Source of the DNA: Nymphaea colorata
Taxonomy: Eukaryota > Streptophyta > Magnoliopsida > Nymphaeales > Nymphaeaceae
Direction: 5' to 3'
NCBI RefSeq assembly: GCF_008831285.2
Contig: NC_045140.1
Location: forward strand, 21,078,370-21,142,369
DNA length: 64,000 bases
Program-made: the position numbers and the translations under genes
In this document: in pieces, positions 11,231-22,501 of the stretch
Position numbering within the stretch: position 1 is the first letter of the stretch
Layout: each line of letters starts with the position of its first letter
Notes under the pieces: model-generated
Seen by the model: only the letters and a program-made list of their open reading frames with translations
Database searches by the model: none
Told to the model about the DNA's origin: nothing

Positions 11231-14200
11231 ATGGCAAATAACCAGCAAGAAACTACAGAAAGTTTTAGACATCTCAATAGCAACGAGCAAAGCAGCCAAC
11301 CTCTGAAAATCACCAATATGCTATTGAATGGCACCAACTACTTAAGTTGGGCTAAGGCAGCTCGACTATTTTTAAGCGGTCGATCCAAGGTTGGATACAT
11401 AAATGGGAAGATCAGTCCTCCTAATAGATCAGATCCTAAATTTGATGATTGGCAATCTGAAAATGATATGGTGATGTCGTGGCTTATTAACTCCATGGAA
11501 CCCTCTATTTCAAATCTATTTATGTATCAAGAAACTGCAAAGGAAATTTGGGATGAGTTAAAACAACTTTTTTCAGAACAGAATAACCTCGCACGAGTCT
11601 ATCAAATTCAGGTCGAGATTGCTAATCTTATGAAGGGTGACAAATCACTGAATCTCTACATAGGAGAACTCAAAAGCCGATTTGATGAACTTCTGCAATA
11701 TAGGCCTGCTACGACTGATCCTGACACATACAAAACCCGGTTTGAGGAAGACAAAATCTTCAAATTTTTGGCAGGTTTAGGAGCCGATTATGAAGGTATT
11801 AGGAGTCAAATCCTCAATACCACTCCGCTGCCCAACTTCAACAATGTTTGTCAAATGATACAAAGGGAGGCTGCACGAAGGCAAGTTATGAATTCCAAAA
11901 TTGAAATTTCTGAAGAAAGCCGTGAACAAATGGCATGCGTCGCTCAGGCCGATTTTGTCAAAGGGGATCAAAAACTTCCGAATGCCAACAAACCCTCCAA
12001 TGCTAACTCCAGCTATCAGAAAGGGAGAAATAAATTTAGATGTACCCACTGCAAGCGGACTGGTCATACTCGTGAAAGATGTTGGGAGCTAGTCGGAAGA
12101 CCAACAAGAGACAAAGCTACCTCCTCCACAAAACTGGCGTATTCCACCAATTCTGATTTAGCGAACTTTGTCACCAAGGACGACCTTGAGAAATTTTTTC
12201 AAAAGTTTGCAAAGACCAATCTAGTATCATCTCAGCCTATCAGCAATTCAGAAGGTAACAACTTTGCTTTGACTGCTACTTTAAATCGTTCTGCATGGGT
12301 TATTGACACAAGGGCTACCGATCATTTGTCTAGCGACTTAAGAAAAATTATTAATCTTGACAAAACAAAACAAAGATCAGTTTTTACAGCCGATGGATCA
12401 CCCATTATTGCTGAAGGATATGGTGAAACTACATTCTTTAAGAAAGGGCAGAAATCTCAAGTTTTATATATTCCCAAACTGTCAGCTAATCTCATGTCGG
12501 TAAGCAAATTAACCAAGTCTCATAACTGTTTGGTTGTTTTTTCCTCAAAGGATGTGATATTTCAGGATTGTGTGACGAACCAGGAGATTGGTAGAGGGCA
12601 TGAGCAGAATGGGCTATACGTGATGGACGAAAATTGTTGCAACCTCATTGTGAATGATCAGCAAGATCGACGTTCTCACTACTGGACCTGACACGCCAGA
12701 CTTGGTCACATCTCTAATCAAAGTTTAACTCGTCTTATTCCAAATCTTACAGTTGAAAATAAATCATGTGATGCTTGTGAATTTTCTAAATCCACAAGAT
12801 TACCTTTCCAGTCTTCTACTGAAAAATCAAATGACATCTTTGATTTAGTTTATTCCGATGTTTGGGGACCAGCTCCAGAAGTGTCATATTCTGGATTTAG
12901 ATATTATGTTTCCTTTATTGATGACAAGACACGCATGACATGGTTGTTCTTTCTTAAGTATAAGAGTGAAGTTTTTAGTGCTTTCAAAGAATTTTTCAAG
13001 ATGGTACATACTCAATATGGAGTAAAGATAAAAAAAACTTCGCTCTAACAATGGTGGAGAATATGTGAATGATGCTCTTGAAACCTTTTTAAAAGGGGAA
13101 GGAATACAACCTCAATATTCTTGTGCAGGTACTCCACAACAAAATGGAGTGGCAGAACGAAAGAATAGACAATTACTGAATGTTGCTCGATCTCTTATGA
13201 CTCACATGCATGTTCCTTTTCGTTTTTGGAATGATGCAATTGTTACGGCCTGTTATATTATCAACAGAGCACCAAGTTCCAGTATTGAAAATCAAGTTCC
13301 TATAGAACTTCTTCTCAACAGAAAAGTTTCTATAAAGCATCTTAAAGTTTTTGGATGTAAATGCTATGTTCATAGACAGGAAAACTTTAGGAACAAATTT
13401 GAAAAACGTGCTGTCAAAAGTATTTTCCTCGGTTATTTCAGTAGAAAGAAAGGATATAAATGTTATGATCCAGTCACTAGAAGATTATTTATATCTCGTG
13501 ATGTGAAATTTTTTGAACAGGAATCCTTCTTTGATTATCAAAGACAGGGGGAGATGAATGTTGTTAATCCGACCAAGCAGCCCACATTGCCAATAGTGAA
13601 AATCAGCTATGAAGCTCCTAGTGCTAGCAAGCAGCCCGTATTGCCTATGGTTGAACCCCATTTTGAAGTAGACAAAATCATTTCAAATGATGTGTCTCCA
13701 CTTTCACCTCAAGAACCCGACACCAGCTTCAATCCTCCCACTCTTTCCATCGAACCAAATCCCAATTCAAACCAACCAGAAAATTCCATTAGACAATCCA
13801 CTCGTCCTACCAGACCACCAACAAAATTTAGTGATTATTATACCTATCTTACAACAAACAAAAACCATTCCATAGACCAATACTTGTCATTCGAAAATCT
13901 GCCCATTCACTATAAATCCTATATCCTAAATACCTACTCCCAAAACGAACCAAAAACTTATGAGGAGGCAAAATCTGATCCAAAGTGGCATAATGCAATG
14001 GAAGAAGAACTTGCGGCATTGAAAAAAAATCAAACATGGGATTTAGTTCCTCTACCTGATGGCAAGAAGCTGGTTGGATGCAAGTGGGTTTATCGAATAA
14101 AATACAACAGCGATGGAAGTGTAGAACGCTACAAAGCTCGCCTGGTCGCCAAAGGATTCACTCAAACTGAAGGTATTGACTATACTGAAACCTTTGCTCC

Positions 14201-15479
14201 TGTTGCAAAGATGAGTTCTGTCCGAATGTTAATCTCAGTAGCAGCAAACAAGAGATGGCCTCTAAATCAACTTGATGTGAAAAATGCTTTTCTTCATGGT
14301 GAACTCAATGAAGAAGTTTATATGGAGGCTCCAAAAGGTATAAAAAATGAGCACAGGTACGTATGTAAATTGAAAAAGGCTCTATATGGTTTGAAGCAGT
14401 CACCGCGAGCTTGGTTCTCTCGTCTTAGTGATGCGCTTGCAAAAATGGGTTTCAAAAGAAGCAGTGCTGATCATACTATGTTTACGTCTTTGAGAAACTT
14501 TAAAATATGTATTCTCCTGGTCTATGTGGACGATATAATAATGACAGGTGATGATATTGATTTTATGCCACGCGTCAAATACTATCTTAATCAGCTCTTT
14601 GAAATCAAAGATTTGGGGATACTAAGATTCTTTTTAGGAATTGAAGTTGCACACTCAAACAAAGGAGTCTTCCTTTGCCAAAGGAAGTATACGTTAGATC
14701 TATTGAAAGAAACAGGATGCTTGGGTGTGAAACCAGCAGAGACACCCCTTGAAGTCAATTGTAAATTAAAGAAAGATGAAGGAGAAGTCGTCGAGAATAT
14801 TCAAAGCTTTCAGAAACTCGTCGGTAAACTCATATATTTAACTGTTACAAGACCAGACATATCTTATGCTGTAAGTCTCATCAGTCAGTTTATGCATTCT
14901 CCTAGATCATCTCATATTGAAGCTGCTCATAGAATATTGAGATATTTAAAAAGATGCCCTGGAAAAGGAATTTTAATGAAACGTGATCTGCCACTAGATG
15001 TTGTGGGTTATACTGATGCAGATTGGGCAGGGGATCCAAACGACCGAAGATCTACTTCTGGTTTTTGCACCTTCGTTGGAGGAAATCTTGTAACTTGGGG
15101 AAGCAAAAAACAAACTGTAGTTGCTCGATCAAGTGCTGAAGCAGAATACAGAGCTATGGCTGGATGTACATGTGAACTGGTGTGGATAAAAGCGCTTCTG
15201 AAGGATATGAATATTGACGTGCGAGACTCTATAAAGCTTATATGTGACAATATGGCTGCCATCTATATTGGGGCAAATCCGGTCTTTCACGAAAGAACCA
15301 AACACATTGAAATTGACTGTCACTTCATTAGAGAGAAGATTCAAGATGGAACTATCAAAACTTGTCATGTTAAAAGTGAAAATCAGTTGGCTGATATTTT
15401 CACCAAGAGCCTAGCACGTGAAAAGCATCAAAGCATTGTAAACAAGTTGGGACAGATTGATATCTGTCCTCCAACTTGA
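11231..15479 (+). pseudogene. Copia gag-pol region (fossil)
   Basis: Parts in order: a gag domain (LNGTNYLSWAKAARLFLSGR near 11320-11390); a CCHC zinc knuckle CTHCKRTGHTRERC near 12041-12082; a protease region near 12300; integrase, with the TPQQNGVAERKNRQ motif near 13130-13170; reverse transcriptase, with YKARLVAKGFTQ near 14130 and YVDDI near 14524; and RNase H (YTDADWAGD near 15010, SSAEAEYRAM near 15130). The order marks Ty1/copia. About two breaks interrupt the reading frame. Confidence 0.9.
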
Positions 15480-15487
15480 GGGGGAGA
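15478..15487 (+). other. Polypurine tract
   Basis: GAGGGGGAGA lies immediately before the 3' LTR and serves as the plus-strand primer in this family. Confidence 0.85.
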
Positions 15488-15488
15488 T

Positions 15489-15814
15489 TGTTGCGAGATT
15501 TGTGGAAGAAGATTGGTGTTGCCCAATACACCAAATCAACTATATTCTGCTGTTACAATGTGATTGTGGATAATCAAGAGAGAAGGAAAGAAATCTTCTC
15601 TATATTTTGAAAAAGATTCGATAACCGCTTTCTTGGTTATCGTCTCACTCACTCATCATGTATAAAAACCCTCTTTCTCTTTTGGATTGTAACAATGGAA
15701 AGAAAAATAAAATAGCAGTCTTCTTCTTCCTCCGTGGACGTAGGCGAGAGTGCCGAACCACGTAAATCTGTTGTTCCTGTTTCTATTGTTGCTTCTACCT
15801 TATGTTTTTTATCA
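15489..15814 (+). repeat. 3' LTR of the young copia element
   Basis: 326 bp, almost identical to the 5' LTR, with a 4-bp ACTC duplication and one substitution. The target duplication CTGGA follows. Confidence 0.95.
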
Positions 15815-15861
15815 CTGGATGTGTGCAGAATACAAGATTACATTTCCATTAAGATGAAACA

Positions 15862-17635
15862 TAGCTGGATGGGCTCGATCGACTGATGCGGGAGGAACAG
15901 CGGCGCCGCTGGGTACAGGCGCATTGACTCTTTCAGGATAGCTTGCAAGTATGGCAAGTTCTTGATGTCTGATTCCTCCACCCGTCTTTCCCTGCCTACG
16001 TTGCTGTCCAACTCTTGTTGTGCTTTTTCCAGCGCCTGGCGGTTGTTGCGGAGAGCGGCGACTGTCCACTCTAAGGTGACCGATATGGTGTCTGTGCCGG
16101 CCGATACCACAGCCTGCCATAGTTATATATATGCGGTACAAGTTAGTTTTTGAGGAATGAATTCTGTCCTTCACAGACAAGTATCATTTTATTTTTTTGA
16201 AAATCGAAAAATATGAAGATACATAGAATTTGTCCCTTCGGAGCACGACATTTAGTAAGAAAACCATTTTGAACCTTATCAGAGCAGCGATTTGAGATTT
16301 ACCATTTGCAAACAAACAGAAGTTTATGTCATGAGGACCAAACGATCTTCTAGTTCTGGATTTAAGTGAAGGAAAATATTGAACTCAAAGAAAAGTTTAC
16401 TATATTTTTTATCATAAAATAAAATAAACATCAGAATCAGTTGATGAGAAAAATATTAGCCGTTTTAACGGCAAACGAATACTACAACTCAGTTTCTCGG
16501 CCAACCATAAAGAAAAACTAGATTCTCTTTCTAATATATAAGTTATATGTATGCTGTATTGTTGTCAAAATTTTTAATGCAAATGTGACTTTTAATAATT
16601 TTGTTGGCTTCAAGCTATGATTAACATATATGAAGTTAGCAACAGCCTAACAATTTTAGTGCAGCTTGTGCAAAATACAACGAGATGAAAAACCAAAGAG
16701 CAACATACCATAATGGTGACTTTGATTATGGTGTCAGTTTGGCACTTTTCAGACAAGCGACTGTCTTTCAACTCTTCAATCAGCACATCAATGAAATCTC
16801 GCTCCGCTTCTATCCTGCCGGCAGACACTTTCTTCCGCTGGTGTTCTGCCGGCCAGGCCGAGGCAATTCGGTCCATCTTCTTGTGAACCCTCTTCATGGC
16901 CTTGAGGTGACCACCCACATCGAGCCACTCCAGCCATGGTATTGCGTCAGTAACTGTCAGCACTCCCAATAAATGAAAAAACTCGCTTATCACTTTCCAT
17001 AACTCTCCCGCGTCCCCAGTGTATCCTTCTTCACTGTCCAAAACGTACAGTTTTCCGGCTACCATCCTAAGGATGATGTTCACGATGAAGGTGCTGAAAC
17101 GCCACTTCATGTCCACCGGTTGATCGCCACCACAGGTGTGGTATAAGGCCCGCACCAAGGAACCCACCTCTTGGACTCGGATGTCCTTGAGCAGCTCAAG
17201 TCGCCGGTTTGATAGCAGCTTGATGGTGACCATCTTGCGGACTTCACGCCAGTATGGTCCATATGGGGCGAGGCCGAACATGGCATGGTCGTAACCGAGG
17301 CATTTTGAGCCCTGTAGTGGGGGCCGACCAGCAAAGGCTCGGTCGTTTGTAATGAAGCACTCCTTGGCTAAATCTGCGCTGCTCAGTACTGCAACACGCA
17401 TTCGACCTAGTTGAAGGGTAAAAAGAGCGCCGTGCTTCTCTGATAGAGCAGCCAAGGTTCTATGGAGAGGAGTGGTTCCGCTTAGTAGGCCGAGGTGGCC
17501 AACTACCGGCCAAGCACCGCCAGGCTGGGGTGGTCGGTGCCTTGTTTCTGCCTGCCGCTTCTTTGGCCAAATATGGTATATGAAGAAAAGGGCAAGGAAA
17601 GCAGCAAAGCCCTCTACCAATTTGATGGAATCCAT
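15862..17635 (-). pseudogene. CYP82-like pseudogene F, haem domain lost
   Basis: Exon 1 (17635-16709, 309 codons from MDSIKLVEGF) is fully open and B type. The intron (16708-16114, 595 bp) keeps ATG|GTATGT and GGCAG|GCT. Exon 2 starts normally (AVVSAGTDTISVTLEW) and runs through ExxR (KESMR), but stops matching after HQSIEPIQL at about 15862. PERF, the haem-binding cysteine loop and the C-terminus are gone, so no functional P450 can be made. Exon 2 joins a stretch of P450 3' flank (TGCAGAATACAAGATTACAT), which is a deletion or rearrangement scar. The copia element then inserted 43 bases further on. The promoter region is still like that of gene B, so transcription is possible. Confidence 0.88.
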
Positions 17636-18860
17636 AGTTGCAATGGGGGAACTTGCTGTTTTGTGGTGGTGTGTTTGTGCCTTGGATGCATATATATAAA
17701 AGAAAAGTGCCGTGAGGATTGCTGGCAGGTCAGAAAGCAACTTGTGAGAAGAAGCGTTTCTCTTCTGAAAGACGATGGCCATATAAGTGGAGCCTTTGTC
17801 CCTGGCAATGAAAATGGAAGCCATAACCGGTTTTGTTGTTTTCTGAAAAAACGAATTAAAGAAAGTGAAGCTTGTGCCTTCCAATTGTCGTGTATGGAAA
17901 TCCTGTTGACTGTGACCATCAAGTGACTAAATTGATCTGGATTTTATTGCTCAGTTACGTTGTCGATTGTATTGATGCATCCACCTGTTCTATTTCATCT
18001 TATGACATTATGTTCTGCAATATTTGAGAATCACCGTCAATACCTTGGTGTAGACGCGGGATAACCCTTTGTTCCATATCCCTGGGGCTATTAGGTTACG
18101 TGTAACAATTGAAAGCAAAGTCCCTCAATTTTGGTTAGAATGGTTACATGGCTGTAGCAGAGCTAAAAGATTTAACAAAAAGAGCACCTGTTTAAAAACA
18201 TTTATATTTGGAGGGACACCTATATATCTAGATAAAAGTAAATAATAAAATTTTCAATGTGAAAATAAAGACATTTTAAAGAGCTGTGTGGCCAATTGGC
18301 TACACCAGCCCATATGTGGCTACACCACTGCTACATGCTGTTATGGGCTTATTCCTCTCATCTGAATACAGGTCATAAGCTCTGGCTACTACTATCACAA
18401 CTCTTGAACTATCACAACTCCTTTCAAGCGAATTCTTAGCATAATGTAAGAATTCAACACCTAAAGATGTTACAGGACTTTATAGGCATTTGAGTAGCAA
18501 AAATAGTTGTTGACGCAGGCGTGATAAAGGCCAAGTTTTGGGAATAATAGGTTCAAAACAGCATCTGCACTACGTAGATGCAATGTCAAAGAATGAGATT
18601 ACTTTCATATAGTTATTTGTGAATTGTGATAACAGTTTTTCGAGGATTAACCCATATTTTGTTGGTCTTCGTGAAGAGATCAGCTTGATTTTAAGTAGAA
18701 CATATTTATGTAGCAACTTTAAATGCCTGGAGGTGCAAATGGGTACATCATAAACTACAAACTTGTGCAACAACTTCATGCGCCATCATATGTAGGAACG
18801 CCATCCATCGTCAGGGCATAAAGAGAGACCAAGTTCATGTGTTGCATTTACCAAGGTGAC
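17636..18860. repeat. B-type upstream block (copy 1)
   Basis: No gene is seen. It aligns with 24652-25910 upstream of gene B, including the stretch TTTATTGCTCAGTTACGTTG and the segment around 18540-18790. Genes B and F were thus duplicated with about 1.2 kb of upstream DNA. This promoter block differs from that of genes A, C, D and E. Confidence 0.75.
17689..17700 (-). promoter_or_regulatory. TATA-like box of pseudogene F
   Basis: TTTATATATATG on the minus strand, about 55-65 bases before the ATG, at the same position as in gene B. Confidence 0.5.
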
Positions 18861-18879
18861 ATTTCAAAGATTGTTCTGC

Positions 18880-19190
18880 CGGATGCTTGAAACCTGAGCC
18901 TGGGCTTGGCCCGGTTAAGATAATTTTTTTTATAAAATTTATTTTTAAATAATAAAATATATATTATTAATCTAATAAAAGTAATATTAAAAACTTATCA
19001 AGCCAAATCGAGTCCCGTCAGGCCTATCCAAACTGACCCGATACATTATCGAGCCAGTCCAAGCTGATGTTTTAGGGCTCGAACCCGGGCACAATCGAAC
19101 CGGGTACCAGGTACCGGTCGAGTACCCAGCCTAATGCCTACCTCTATTGCTTCCTCCTCTTACTCATATCTCCAGCTGGGCTAGGACGGG
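18880..19190. repeat. GC-ended, AT-rich dispersed repeat (copy 1)
   Basis: A core of AATAATAAAATATATATTATT is bounded by GC-rich arms (GAGCCTGGGCTTGGCCCGG and AGGGCTCGAACCCGGGC) that are roughly inverted to each other. Copies occur at 35815-36110 and 37985-38300. It looks like a non-autonomous transposon or SINE-like family, but no target duplication is clear. Confidence 0.5.
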
Positions 19191-19478
19191 TCTTGTGGGT
19201 TTTAACCGAACCCAAATTATGATTGAGCCCCACAGCTTGCTTAGTTGTTTAGTTGCAAACAAGCAACAGCCGGGGAAACAAGTGTGCAGAATACAGTATT
19301 ACATTTCCATTAAAATGAAACACTCACAACTCTCTTATAACATTCTCATTTTATTGCCTCATTGGTTGCTTGGAAGTAATCTAGAAGGAGAGGGTTGTTA
19401 TAAAAGCAACGAACCCTGCTAAAACATCATCAAGCATACAAAACAGCAAGCAATATATATGAGCAGTTTCACTAATAC

Positions 19479-19817
19479 AGGTGAGCTGGGAGACGAGGCT
19501 TCAGACCAACTTTGAGCGGAGCTGTCCTGCATACATACGTTTATGTATTTACTTTTGGTTAACCATTTAAGAAACTTAGATTTCGTGCTTCCATACATTC
19601 ATACGTTTGTGTGTTTACTTTTCTTCTATTGCCAATAACTTTTGGGCGTGATTTTAAAAATTTCTCTTATCAAGACCCTAGCGATTTTAGTGCACTCATT
19701 CTAAAACAGATCGAGAAAAAAAGGAGGATCTACCATAGTGGTGGCCTTGATTATTACATCAGTTGTATGCTTCTCAGACAAGTGTCTGCCTCCTAGCTTT
19801 TTAATGAACCCGTCCAT
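19479..19817 (-). pseudogene. CYP82 relic, type 2: exon-1 end joined to exon-2 tail
   Basis: At 19817-19734 the minus strand reads MDGFIKKLGGRHLSEKHTTD then VIIKATTM and a GTAGAT donor. At 19530-19479 it reads TAPLKVGLKPRLPAHLY then stop, the perfect CYP82 C-terminus. About 200 bases of intron-like DNA lie between, so nearly all of exon 2 was deleted. The exon-1 end (IKKLGGRHLSEKHTTDV) differs from all five intact genes and marks a third P450 subtype. Confidence 0.75.
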
Positions 19818-19859
19818 GTACAATGAGGAGAGGACCCATAAGGAATTGAAACGTCATTT

Positions 19860-20045
19860 TGGTTCATATATATGATATCTTTGATAATTGAAACGTCACG
19901 TGATTCGGTTCGTAGTCAAGGTGATTAATGAATTATATGTGGCAAGGCCACATTATAAAAACCTTTACACGCCCACGTGAATGTCTCACACTTTTTGTTG
20001 AACTTTGGAAGGAAGACGCAAGACAAGCAAATGAGAGAGATAGAA
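19860..20045. repeat. 180-bp flank repeat (copy 1)
   Basis: The segment containing ATTGAAACGTCACGTGATTC and ending in GA-rich DNA recurs at about 30905-31110, 37555-37725, 43620-43830 and 49155-49325. It travels with the type-2 relics and the recurrent unrecognised ORF. Confidence 0.6.
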
Positions 20046-20220
20046 GAGACGACATTAAGTATATCTACACCTAACCTTTCCGAGTTATTAGAAAGCAACA
20101 CTCGTATAATTTAAAGAAAATTTGACGTAAAAAGACATAGATTAGGTTGTCGAGTATAATATAATTAAAGAGGTCAATGCAAAATAAACAAAATGAAGAT
20201 GGATTATATTGAGAGCTTTG

Positions 20221-22501
20221 TAATAAAGTTACCTCATTATTCATTAACCAAACTTAAATTAGTGACGTGCGTTTAATGGACAAAATCTTTTGTCTGTAAT
20301 AAGCTTTTTAAACATTTTCCTCTAGAAAAATTATACTGCGATAAATTGGTGAAACCTTCCCGAGGGTAACTCGAGGAGAATTTACCAGAAAAGGCCTTGC
20401 CTCACCTTTTACTTATTTTTCTTTTCTTAGCATACTACTTTTGAAATCTCGGACTAAAAATTATGTAAAATTTTTCACTTGAATTTTTCTAGTTCAAATG
20501 TCATTTTCCAAATTGTTACGGATAACGAATTTGTCAATAAACTGAATTTGTGAAATAGACGATCTTTGTCATCACCATGTGTGAGAGAGAGAGAGGGTAA
20601 AAAAATGTCTTTCATAATAACTATGCAATTCTGATAATGACGAGTTAATTATGACTATATATATAATATCAAGAGACAGAGAGAGAGAGAGAGAGCTTTT
20701 GAAAAAAGGAAGATGAAAGGAGAATGGGGAGAAAGTAAGTTCCATGCATGACTCATCAAAATGACAAGCAAGAAGTAACAATGACGCCGTATCTGCCATT
20801 ATTTAAAATGGCCACCAACATTGTCCATGTATTTTATCTCTTTTAGTTTTTCATTAATCAGATAATTTTCATACTCTTATGTAAAATCCTCAGGATTTGA
20901 GAACTAAGGATATTGAAAATTGTCCCTTACTGAGTTATTTTACTTTTTTTGAAAATTGAAAGTATGATCACCTGGAATTTGCCCTTACGGAGCACGACAT
21001 TTAGTAAAAAAAACCATTATGAACCTTATCAGAACATCGGTTCGAAATTTGCCATTTTCAACCTCATGGGGACGATTTAAACATAAACTGAAAACATTGA
21101 GATCACGGTTTCGTCTAATGGAGCTTCGTGTCCGACTTCATGTTGAAGATTTTTCCAAAATCCTCCAGTGTTGATATACGCAGTCGTCTTAGTTTTCTGC
21201 CTTTCTATACGCAAACAGAAGTTACGTGTCGTAAGGACCAAACAATCTTCTCGTTCTCAATTTAAACTCAAATAAAAGTTTTATTTTATCATCAAATAAA
21301 ATAAACATCAGAATCTGTTGGTGAGCAAAATTTGAGCTGTTTTAAAGGCAAATAAATAGCGCCACCCTTTCTCTGTGAACCATTGAGAAAAACTTGGTTC
21401 TCTTTCGATTATATAGGTTGTATGTATACTTTATATCGTTGTCAAAACTTTTAATTAAGTGTGGCTTTGAAATTTTGGCTTCAAGTAATCTATGAACTTA
21501 GCAACAGCCTAACAATTTTAGTGCACCACATGTAAAATATAATGAGAAGAAAAACCAAAAAGAAGAAAGAGCAACATATATACCATAACGGTGGCTTGGG
21601 TTATGGTGTCAGTTTGGTACCCTTCAGACAAGCGACCGTCTTTTAACATCTTGTAAAGATTTCATGAACCCAACAGTATATGAGCAAATGCAAAACGGTA
21701 CTGTCTTGCATCTTTGACATTAGTAACACTTAAAGCCTGTTATTGTGAGCATTACTTTTTAAAAGTTTTTCACACACGAGATAGTTCACGTTGGGCTTGC
21801 CTATAATGGCACCAGTGGATGTCGGTAATTTTTTAATGTTAAGCTGTTCTTTCTAAACACGTTAGATGTTTAAACAAATTTTGGTGCAAACAACGACGCG
21901 TACCTACCTTTTCGTTTTTTAGCAATAATTTTATCTTATTTAATTAGTAGCAGGACGCGTACAATGAATTAGATCAGACGATGCCCCCTCTCACTATCAT
22001 TTCAATGACAAATTCACGGTTCCCACTATAACAAATCGAACCCAAACTGACAAGTTCTTCGGCTGTAAAATTCATAAATAAAGGAACATCTTTGATTAAT
22101 GAAACAATATCACGTGGTTGGGTACGTAGACTTCTTGAAGTTGATCAATGAATTATAAGTGGCAACTGGCAACTTCGCAATTTAAAAACAAAAAAAGAAA
22201 AAGCTTTAGGAACGCCCACCTGGATCTTTCACATTTTTGTTGAGGTTTTTGCGTGTGATTGAGACCTCACAGCTTGCTTAGATGCAATCAGGGAACAGCT
22301 AGCCAGACATATGTGCAGAATACAATATTACATTTCCATTAAGATGAAACATTCACAAATTTGTCTTATAACATTCTCATTTTATTTGCTCATTGTTCGT
22401 TTGGAAGCAAACTAGAAAAAGTAGTTCTAAAAGCAACGAACCCTGCTAAATCATCATTAAGCATGCAAAAACAAGAAGCAAAATATATCTGAGTTGTTTG
22501 A
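20221..22501. repeat. Duplicated P450 3'-flank block (copy 2)
   Basis: This is the partner of 1-2099 and lies downstream of gene B. No gene is seen apart from the relic at 21584-21655. The final 200 bases before the stop of gene B presumably hold its 3' UTR. Confidence 0.75.
21584..21655 (-). pseudogene. CYP82 exon-1 3'-end relic (type 1)
   Basis: The minus strand reads KMLKDGRLSEGYQTDTITQA then TVM at an ATG|GTATAT donor. It is the homologue of the relics at 1276, 8314 and 39335. The upstream part of exon 1 is absent. Confidence 0.7.

Larger units (their letters stand above)
10016..15814 (+). mobile_element. Young Ty1/copia LTR retrotransposon, nearly whole
   Basis: Two LTRs (10016-10337 and 15489-15814) begin TGTTG and end ATCA. 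They flank a primer-binding site, a gag-pol region and a polypurine tract. A 5-bp target duplication, CTGGA, lies at 10011-10015 and 15815-15819. The LTRs differ by one substitution and one 4-bp length difference, so insertion was very recent, probably well under a million years ago at usual plant rates. The domain order protease, integrase, RT, RNase H is that of copia. The coding region carries about two breaks, so this copy looks recently dead. It lies in the 3' flank of P450 pseudogene F, in the opposite orientation. Confidence 0.95.

Noticed and set aside
13173-13373. Minus-strand frames within the copia element (also at 11777, 13849, 15008 and 15129)
   Set aside because: Shadows of the retrotransposon coding region.
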